DNA from: Synechococcales cyanobacterium 340R_concoct_173_sub
Lineage (GTDB): Bacteria > Cyanobacteriota > Cyanobacteriia > Leptolyngbyales > Leptolyngbyaceae
DNA length: 11,938 nt
Assembly (NCBI GenBank): GCA_025354065.1
Contig: JANXNM010000515.1
Span: 1 to 11,938, forward strand
Reading direction: 5' to 3'
How positions within the stretch are numbered: position 1 is the stretch's first letter; each line of letters starts with the position of its first letter. Positions 6,873 through 11,938 of this stretch are shown here, piece by piece. Under the pieces are notes generated by a model. It saw only the letters and a list, made by a program, of their open reading frames with translations, searched no databases and was not told the DNA's origin. A program made the translations under genes and the position numbers.

Positions 6873-6968
6873 AATTACGATCGCGTTTTGTGTGTTGCAA
6901 AGCCTGGATAATGCTTAGGATTCTTCTTAATTGGTTATCTAGGCTTTTATCTTAATCGGATCGTAATT
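6873..6968 (+). repeat. Nested inverted repeat downstream of psaM
   Basis: AATTACGATC (6873-6882) is perfectly complementary to GATCGTAATT (6959-6968). Between these arms lies a second stem, AAAGCCTGGATAA (6899-6911) with TTATCTAGGCTTT (6935-6947), 13 pairs with one G-U. The two stems are coaxial, with a 16/11-nt internal loop. A weaker competing hairpin, ACGCG (6864-6868) with CGCGT (6882-6886), overlaps the left outer arm. It could be a structured psaM 3' UTR, a small RNA or a mobile-element remnant. Confidence 0.6.
6899..6951 (+). terminator. Probable psaM terminator (inner stem)
   Basis: The 13-bp stem AAAGCCTGGATAA / TTATCTAGGCTTT is followed by TTTTATCTT, giving the A-stem-T layout of an intrinsic terminator. 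The 23-nt loop is long for a simple terminator. It lies 50 bp past the psaM stop. Confidence 0.6.
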
Positions 6969-7315
6969 AGAACGGGGATCATGATGGTGAGCGACATTCA
7001 TCCCCATCCATAAAGATCCCTGAACGATCGCTTAAGCCATTTGAATGTCCTAGATCTACTCTTTAAATAGCGCTAAATAGGGATATTTTTCTCTAAAATA
7101 AGTTTTTTAGTGCTTAAGTTTTTACTTTTCGATCGTCCGATCGCAGGCTAAACTAGCAAGACAAGTTTTTCTTGTGGGAATGAAGTTTAAGTAAATGCGT
7201 GGATGATCGCCTGTTAAAAGTTTGATTTTCTAGTCAAGCATCTGAACTCATCTACTTTACAAAGCCAAATAGTTTACAAACCCGAATAGAGGAGATTTCT
7301 TCTGCTCGGGAAAGA
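6969..7315 (+). other. Gene-free leader region upstream of the coiled-coil protein gene
   Basis: No open frame of convincing length lies here. GGGGAT (6974-6979) can pair with ATCCCC (7000-7005), or GGGATC (6975-6980) with GATCCC (7015-7020). CTAAAA (7093-7098) pairs with TTTTAG (7105-7110), and ACAAG (7161-7165) with CTTGT (7171-7175). AAGTTTTT occurs three times (7100, 7116, 7163). AGAGGAG near 7288-7294 resembles a Shine-Dalgarno but is 22 nt from the next start codon. The stretch presumably contains the promoter and leader of the next gene; an undescribed small RNA is possible. Confidence 0.35.
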
Positions 7316-7756
7316 ATGTGGTTTGACACTATGAACGCACTCCCTAATTTTCCTCCCCAACGGCCTCCCTCCCGGTCTCATGTCCGCCGAGCCTCTGTTC
7401 AACCGTCCAACGTACGAGTTTCGCGTCAACACCGTCTTGTGGCGTTTGAGACATGTTTTCGTTTGGGTGTGAATGTGGGATTAAGTGCGATCGCTCTTTC
7501 GACGCTGGTGTATCTGTTGCCCTACCGAACTGCTCAGGCTCAGAAACTGAAGGAAGTTCAGGGGGAAGTTCAACAGGCTGAAGCTCGTGTCGCGCAAATC
7601 CAGGCAGAGTTTAGTCGAAACTTCGATTCCAGTCAGGTTAAGGCAATTTTGCAAGAGCAGACGCATATGGTGGATCCAAGTCAACGAGTAGTAATTTTTG
7701 ACGATCGCCTTCCAGCAGATACTGGCAGAACCGACAAGCTTGCTCAGACTCCTTAG
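7316..7756 (+). CDS. Conserved-looking cyanobacterial protein, one TM segment plus coiled coil
   Basis: A 146-residue protein I cannot name. Residues 1-42 are basic and Pro/Arg/Ser-rich and probably cytosolic. One hydrophobic segment (about 48-70, containing VGLSAIALSTLVYLLPY) follows, then a Gln/Glu/Lys/Ala-rich heptad-like helix (about 74-100, QKLKEVQGEVQQAEARVA). It ends with a short tail carrying MVDPSQRVVIF. The order (basic N-terminus, single TM, coiled coil outside) recalls FtsL/DivIC-type division or septum proteins, but this is topology only and no family motif was recognised. From memory, similar proteins of unknown function occur across cyanobacteria. ATG 7316 gives the longest product; ATG 7331 (Met6) is an alternative. 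Neither has a well-placed Shine-Dalgarno, though GGGAAAG lies just before 7316. A weak hairpin GTATC/GATAC (7763-7777) follows the stop. Confidence 0.72.
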   Translation: MWFDTMNALPNFPPQRPPSRSHVRRASVQPSNVRVSRQHRLVAFETCFRLGVNVGLSAIALSTLVYLLPYRTAQAQKLKEVQGEVQQAEARVAQIQAEFSRNFDSSQVKAILQEQTHMVDPSQRVVIFDDRLPADTGRTDKLAQTP

Positions 7757-7824
7757 AGTTTCGTATCGAACTGATACTAGATCATAAGTACTATATCACT
7801 TCTGTGTCAAATCTGGATTCTCTG

Positions 7825-7830
7825 TATAAA
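7825..7830 (+). promoter_or_regulatory. Possible -10 element of the 255-residue protein gene
   Basis: TATAAA lies 38 bp before the ATG at 7869 in the 112-bp gap between the two unknown genes. No good -35 is seen at the expected distance, so the two genes may equally be co-transcribed. Confidence 0.3.
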
Positions 7831-7868
7831 ATATGCGAAGGCTCCCAGATTCCACATGAGGCAGAGAT

Positions 7869-8636
7869 ATGGCGATTATTTCGCTCAAGGCTTGGTATAT
7901 CGAAGAATATGAGCCATTGAAGCAGCTCCAGAAGCGTCCTTATGATCTTCGGCTCAGCAAAAATAGTTTGCTGAAGTCGGGATTGAGAGCTGACTTTTTG
8001 GATGAGTCGGAAGTGGTGATGCAGTCGGCTTGGTTCCAGCGTTACCTTGAAGGCGACTTAGTTGAGTTTTATATTCAAGGCAGTGGCGGTTATGCTATTG
8101 CAAATATTGATCTGAGTAGTCATGAGATTTATTTTACAAAGCAGGATGTGATGGCACATTTAGAGCCTGTAATTTTCTTCTCTTATCAACAGTCATATGC
8201 TGAGTCTAGCGAATTGCTGCGGGATGAGTTGATTTCTATTTTGGAGGCTGTCAATAAGAAGTCTCGGGTTGAAATTACGCTCAAAGAATCTCATCGACTC
8301 GATGATGGGCCAGTGCGGCTGAGTAGCCCCTTAATGCGATCGATTCGGCAGAGTCTCCTTTATGTGGCGGATGGTACATCTATTGCGCAGATTCCAGATG
8401 CTGCAATGCCACAGTTGATTCCGAGTCCGCAGGTGTGTGTGGAGACGGGATATGCGTTGCAATGTAAGCGGGTGGAGCAGATTTTGATGACTCAGATGGA
8501 ACGATCGGATGTGCCAGGGCATTTCCCATTTGACTTACCGACTCAGAATCGTTTGATTTTTCAAGACGTAAAACAATTGCACCAATCCTTGCCGAAAGCG
8601 ATCGAGGCGCAATTGAAACGGTTTAATTTGTTTTAA
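7869..8636 (+). CDS. Conserved cyanobacterial protein of unknown function (255 aa)
   Basis: A soluble 255-residue protein with no signal peptide or membrane segment. The N-terminal part is the most family-like: ISLKAWYIEEYEPL, RPYDLRLSKNSLLKSGLR, SAWFQRYLEGDLVEFYIQG and DLSSHEIYFTKQD (residues about 4-115). From memory this block is shared by uncharacterised cyanobacterial proteins. The middle (about 120-165) is helical and charged. The C-terminal third contains MRSIRQSLLYVADGTS, two cysteines in QVCVETGYALQCKRVEQIL, and ends FNLF. No catalytic motif was identified. ATG 7869 has a well-placed Shine-Dalgarno (GAGG, 7 nt upstream). It lies 112 bp after the coiled-coil protein gene on the same strand, so a functional link is possible but unproven. 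Confidence 0.8.
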   Translation: MAIISLKAWYIEEYEPLKQLQKRPYDLRLSKNSLLKSGLRADFLDESEVVMQSAWFQRYLEGDLVEFYIQGSGGYAIANIDLSSHEIYFTKQDVMAHLEPVIFFSYQQSYAESSELLRDELISILEAVNKKSRVEITLKESHRLDDGPVRLSSPLMRSIRQSLLYVADGTSIAQIPDAAMPQLIPSPQVCVETGYALQCKRVEQILMTQMERSDVPGHFPFDLPTQNRLIFQDVKQLHQSLPKAIEAQLKRFNLF

Positions 8637-8637
8637 A

Positions 8638-8685
8638 GGTGGATTATTTCCCTAAATCCACCGTAAGTTCTGGATTTAGAGTTTT
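8638..8685 (+). terminator. Two mutually exclusive hairpins after the 255-aa gene; probable terminator
   Basis: Hairpin A: GGTGGATT (8638-8645) pairs with AATCCACC (8655-8662), 8 perfect pairs. Hairpin B: CTAAATCCA (8652-8660) pairs with TGGATTTAG (8671-8679), 9 perfect pairs, followed by TTTT (8682-8685). They share 8655-8660, so only one can form at a time. B has the better terminator shape. The structure starts 2 nt after the stop codon. Confidence 0.5.
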
Positions 8686-8826
8686 AGCCTAGGGTTTTAA
8701 TTTTCGGAATTCCCGATCGCCTGATAGATATTGTTTCAGCACTAAATAGATAAGATATACGTTGCTGACGAGATAACGTTTCTAGAGACGATTTGGTTCA
8801 CTAATCAGTGGAAATAGTCATTCTAG

Positions 8827-9021
8827 TCAGATTTTCTGTATCTATCGGGGCGCAGGTTTTACGAAACGCGAATAATTCAAGAGACGGGAATACTCTGCTG
8901 TAAAGGCTATGAAACAAGATCTCAATTTCATTTAGAAAGTTTAGAGTTTGCTTGTGCGATCGAAAAGATTCATGAATCTATTGTTCTAGATGAATTAATA
9001 GAAGAACCGTTTGATGTTTAG
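8827..9021 (+). pseudogene. Possible gene remnant without a start codon
   Basis: A frame of 64 codons is open from just after TAG 8824-8826 to TAG 9019-9021. It reads protein-like, with CKGYETRSQFHLESLEFA, then CAIEKIHESIVLDELIEEPF. It has no in-frame ATG, GTG or TTG; CTG 8836 is the only near-start. Just upstream the same frame carries two more stops (near 8815-8826). The acidic, helical C-terminus and regular codon use suggest a former coding sequence whose 5' part has been lost or mutated. I do not recognise a family. It could also be chance in a 470-bp gene-free stretch. Confidence 0.3.
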
Positions 9022-9036
9022 CATGATTAATAACTC

Positions 9037-9073
9037 AATATAAAAGCCCCAAGAAGCCGAAACTCCTAGGGCT
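9037..9073 (-). terminator. Rho-independent terminator of the glutamate synthase gene
   Basis: On the minus strand, AGCCCTAGGAG (9073-9063) pairs with TTCTTGGGGCT (9055-9045): 11 contiguous pairs including G-U, over a 7-nt loop, followed by TTTTATAT (9044-9037). It lies 33 bp beyond the stop codon. Confidence 0.82.
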
Positions 9074-9106
9074 AAATTTAATTGAACTTCAATTGCTCAA
9101 AACAAT

Positions 9107-11938
9107 CTAAACTGCGATCGCACTGACCATTTCAGCTTTTGCCTCAGGAATATCTTTTTCCGAGGGCGGCACCACTTGCCAAAACTTCAACAGAGAATTT
9201 GACCAATCCGCCAGAATTGCTTTCGCCTTAGGACTTCCAGTCTTCTCCGCATGGGCTTCAAGTAACGACTTCAATTGAGTAACTCCGGCAGCCGAAATCA
9301 CTCGCTGTACCGAAACAATTTCAGGATTAACCTTGGCTTGAAAACTTCCATCTTCATCAAAGAAATAGGCCAAACCACCTGTCATTCCCGCGCCAACATT
9401 GCGTCCAACATTGCCCAATACAACAACTACGCCGCCCGTCATATATTCGCAGCAATGATCACCTGCGCCCTCAATGACCGCATGGGCCGACGAATTCCTC
9501 ACTCCAAAGCGTTCCCCTGCACGACCATTAGCAAACAAATGTCCGCCCGTCGCCCCATAGAGACAGGTATTGCCGATGATGACACTATCTGCCGCCACAA
9601 ATCCTGCATCTTTCACTGGGCGAATGATAATTTCGCCACCATTCATTCCTTTGCCGACATAATCATTGGATTCACCATCGATCGTCAACGTCATACAAGG
9701 CAAATTAAACGCCCCAAAACTTTGACCCCCAGATCCGACAAAGTTTAGATTAATTTTGCCACCAAATCCTGAATTGCCATAACGCTTAGCGATCGCCCCT
9801 GAGATTCTGGTCCCCACCGATCGATCGGTATTAACAATCTTCATTGTGGTTGCAAAATTAGTTTGATTTTGAATAGTAGATTGCAACGCATCATCAGCCA
9901 GCAATTCATCATCTAAAACATGACCATTGCTATGAACCTCTTCATGAATCAACCAAGACCGATTGGTGCGAGTGTCCGGTAACTTCGTCAAACAATCTAA
10001 ATTGAGAGACTGGGTTTTAGTGAGTGCAGCATTTTCGCGAATCTTCAGCAAATCAGCACGGCCCACAATGTCTTCTAATTTTGTATAGCCAAGTTTCGCT
10101 AAGAGCGATCGGACTTCTTCGGCAACAAACAAAAAGAAATTGACAACATGCTCAGGAATTCCCGTAAACCGCTTACGAAGTTCCTCGCGTTGAGTCGTAA
10201 CGCCAACCGGACAGCTATTGGTATGGCAAACCCGAGCCATGATGCAGCCTTCCGCAATCATCGCCACAGTACCAAATCCATACTCCTCACCGCCCATCAG
10301 CGCGCCCATGATCACGTCCCAACCCGTCTTAAACCCACCATCGACTCGCAATAGAACCCGGTGTCGCAATTGATTATTCATCAAGGTTCGATGAACTTCC
10401 GTCAATCCAAGTTCCCAAGGACTGCCCGCATGTTTAATCGAAGATAACGGCGATGCTCCCGTTCCACCATCGTGACCAGAGATTTGAATCACATCAGCAT
10501 TAGCCTTTGCAACGCCTGCCGCGATCGTTCCAATACCAACCTCTGCCACCAGTTTGACCGAGACTTTAGCGATCGGATTTATTTGATGCAAGTCATAAAT
10601 GAGCTGAGCCAAATCTTCAATGGAGTAAATATCATGGTGCGGCGGCGGCGAAATTAAAGTCACGCCCGGTTTCGATCCCCGCAACTTGGCAATATATTCA
10701 CTCACCTTTGGCCCCGGAAGCTGACCGCCCTCACCCGGTTTTGCACCTTGCGCGAGTTTAATCTCAATTTGCTTGGCACTCATCAAATACTCTGGCGTGA
10801 CTCCAAAGCGTCCTGAGGCCACCTGTTTAATCGCCGAACTCACCCTGTCCCCATTTCGCAATCCCTTCAAATGCGGGAAGGTGGCGGAAACTCCATCCGT
10901 CACATCATTCACCGGACGATAGCGAATATCTTCCTCACCGCCTTCACCAGAGTTAGACTTTGCCCCCAGACGGTTCATCGCGATCGCCAAAACCTCATGG
11001 GCCTCACGAGACAACGCACCTAAGGACATTCCACCCGTTGCAAATCGCTTACAAATTTCGGTCGCAGATTCAACACTTTCTAGGGGAATCGAGGGACGAT
11101 CGCTCTCTAGATCCAATAGATCACGCAGCGCTGTCAAAGGGCGACCCGATAAGTGTTTCTGATAGAGCGCATAGTGATCATAATTTTTGTCAGCCACCGC
11201 TTTATGAAGAGACTTGGACATTTCAGGACTGTTCATGTGATATTCGCCACCGGGACGATATTGCACAAAGCCGTAGTTTTCCAATTTCTTAATAGCGATT
11301 TCAGGAAATGCCCGCGTGTGGAAAGATAGAATTTCGTTGGCCAGATCTTTCAGCGTCAAGCCCCCCAATCGAGATGGAGTGCCGTAAAACGCAGTATTGA
11401 GCAAGTCGCCACCAATGCCGATCGCCTCAAAAATCTGCGCCCCGTGATAGCTCGACAGCAGCGAAATTCCCATCTTCGACAAGATTTTTAGTAATCCATC
11501 TTGAATTGATTTACGGAAATTTTCCTGCGCGCCAATCAAACTAATTTTACTCAGCTTGCCTGTTTCCATCAGCTTCTGAGTACGAGCCGTCGCCCACCAA
11601 TGACGAACCGCTTCCAACGAAAGATAAGGACAAACTGCACTCGCACCATACCCAACTAAACAAGCAAAATGGTGAGTACTCCAAGCCTGAGCCGTATCCG
11701 CAATAATAGAAGCGTTCATGCGCAATCCTTGGCGGATCAAGAAGTGATGAACCGCACCAACCGCAGCTAGAGGCGGAATGTAGCTCATTTCATCCGCGAG
11801 TTGAGTGCTATTGCCATCTGCGTCAATCCGATCGCTCAGGATCAAGATTTCTTTCCCACTCCGCACCAGTTCAGCCGCGTTCTTGCAAAGCTTTGTAAGG
11901 GCGATCGACAAACCATCAGGACCAGACGTAATGTCGTA
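9107..11938 (-). CDS. glsF: Ferredoxin-dependent glutamate synthase, C-terminal two thirds (5' partial)
   Basis: The enzyme makes two glutamates from glutamine and 2-oxoglutarate using reduced ferredoxin, completing the GS-GOGAT nitrogen-assimilation cycle. The frame continues to the right edge (codons before 11911 read YDITSGPDG), so the N-terminal glutaminase domain lies outside; 943 residues are visible. In fragment numbering: end of the central domain (about 1-210), FMN/synthase barrel (about 260-630) with [29 protein letters not shown] and [11 protein letters not shown]. The [3Fe-4S] cysteines are 565, 571 and 576 (C-x5-C-x4-C). The glycine-rich beta-helix domain spans about 700-890. An extra segment near 342-364 ([16 protein letters not shown]) sits where ferredoxin-dependent enzymes have the ferredoxin loop absent from NADPH-type GltB, which decides the electron donor. 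Also called gltS or gltB in some genomes. A minus-strand terminator follows. The promoter, where NtcA control would be expected, is outside the window. Confidence 0.95.
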   Translation of the reverse strand, partial: YDITSGPDGLSIALTKLCKNAAELVRSGKEILILSDRIDADGNSTQLADEMSYIPPLAAVGAVHHFLIRQGLRMNASIIADTAQAWSTHHFACLVGYGASAVCPYLSLEAVRHWWATARTQKLMETGKLSKISLIGAQENFRKSIQDGLLKILSKMGISLLSSYHGAQIFEAIGIGGDLLNTAFYGTPSRLGGLTLKDLANEILSFHTRAFPEIAIKKLENYGFVQYRPGGEYHMNSPEMSKSLHKAVADKNYDHYALYQKHLSGRPLTALRDLLDLESDRPSIPLESVESATEICKRFATGGMSLGALSREAHEVLAIAMNRLGAKSNSGEGGEEDIRYRPVNDVTDGVSATFPHLKGLRNGDRVSSAIKQVASGRFGVTPEYLMSAKQIEIKLAQGAKPGEGGQLPGPKVSEYIAKLRGSKPGVTLISPPPHHDIYSIEDLAQLIYDLHQINPIAKVSVKLVAEVGIGTIAAGVAKANADVIQISGHDGGTGASPLSSIKHAGSPWELGLTEVHRTLMNNQLRHRVLLRVDGGFKTGWDVIMGALMGGEEYGFGTVAMIAEGCIMARVCHTNSCPVGVTTQREELRKRFTGIPEHVVNFFLFVAEEVRSLLAKLGYTKLEDIVGRADLLKIRENAALTKTQSLNLDCLTKLPDTRTNRSWLIHEEVHSNGHVLDDELLADDALQSTIQNQTNFATTMKIVNTDRSVGTRISGAIAKRYGNSGFGGKINLNFVGSGGQSFGAFNLPCMTLTIDGESNDYVGKGMNGGEIIIRPVKDAGFVAADSVIIGNTCLYGATGGHLFANGRAGERFGVRNSSAHAVIEGAGDHCCEYMTGGVVVVLGNVGRNVGAGMTGGLAYFFDEDGSFQAKVNPEIVSVQRVISAAGVTQLKSLLEAHAEKTGSPKAKAILADWSNSLLKFWQVVPPSEKDIPEAKAEMVSAIAV

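Noticed and set aside
7763..7777. NtcA-like site GTATCGAACTGATAC
   Set aside because: The spacing between GTA and TAC is 9 nt; NtcA sites need 8. It also follows a stop codon, so a weak hairpin is the simpler reading.
9275..11292. Several plus-strand frames of 60-157 codons inside the glutamate synthase gene
   Set aside because: They are antisense to a well-conserved enzyme, lack family features and are explained by codon bias of the real gene.
11909..11911. TTG as the start codon of the glutamate synthase fragment
   Set aside because: The frame continues to the window edge with family-like residues, and the glutaminase domain is missing, so the gene is truncated by the window.
1..11938. 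tRNA, rRNA, CRISPR array, insertion sequence or defence island
   Set aside because: No cloverleaf-like or TTCGA-loop pattern in the gaps, no regularly spaced direct repeats, and no transposase, nuclease or toxin-antitoxin pair among the open frames.

Overview
The window comes from a cyanobacterial chromosome. Three things show this. There is a photosystem I gene (psaM). The glutamate synthase carries the insertion typical of the ferredoxin-dependent enzyme. The HIP1 octamer GCGATCGC occurs about ten times by eye (104, 2454, 3222, 5821, 6037, 6346, 7487, 9114, 9789, 10980), where chance would give less than one. The PEP-CTERM protein and the small dispersed-repeat-like element between coaBC and speA would suit a filamentous or biofilm-forming lineage, but that is inference. 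I see no tRNA, rRNA, CRISPR array, transposase, phage gene or recognisable defence system.

Layout, left to right. The 3' end of a small DUF2555-type gene (to 181) is followed after 28 bp by coaBC (210-1409, coenzyme A synthesis). A foldable, terminally inverted repeat element (1411-1557) fills the gap to the convergent speA (1577-3649, minus, arginine decarboxylase). A roughly 480-bp A/T-rich intergenic stretch leads to a secreted PEP-CTERM protein (4128-4943) with a strong terminator (5012-5049). Then come ndk (5150-5599), a bidirectional terminator (5625-5666) and a convergent terC-family membrane protein (5694-6482, minus). The divergent intergenic region to the right of terC carries a hairpin at the terC start codon and the promoter region of psaM (6756-6848, 30 codons, easily missed). 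After psaM lies a nested inverted repeat with a terminator-like core (6873-6968), then about 350 bp of gene-free sequence. Two conserved-looking proteins of unknown function follow: a one-TM coiled-coil protein (7316-7756) and a 255-residue soluble protein (7869-8636). After them come two mutually exclusive hairpins (8638-8685), a probable gene remnant (8827-9021), a terminator (9037-9073) and the 3' two thirds of the ferredoxin-dependent glutamate synthase gene (9107 to the right edge, minus).

The genes are mostly housekeeping: CoA, polyamine and nucleotide metabolism, nitrogen assimilation and photosystem I. They alternate in strand and are mostly separated by their own terminators, so the window looks like a series of single-gene transcription units rather than an operon-encoded system. 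The least explained parts are the intergenic structures (after psaM, after the 255-residue gene, before terC, and between coaBC and speA), the two unknown proteins, and the lone PEP-CTERM protein. None amounts to strong evidence for a new multi-gene system.
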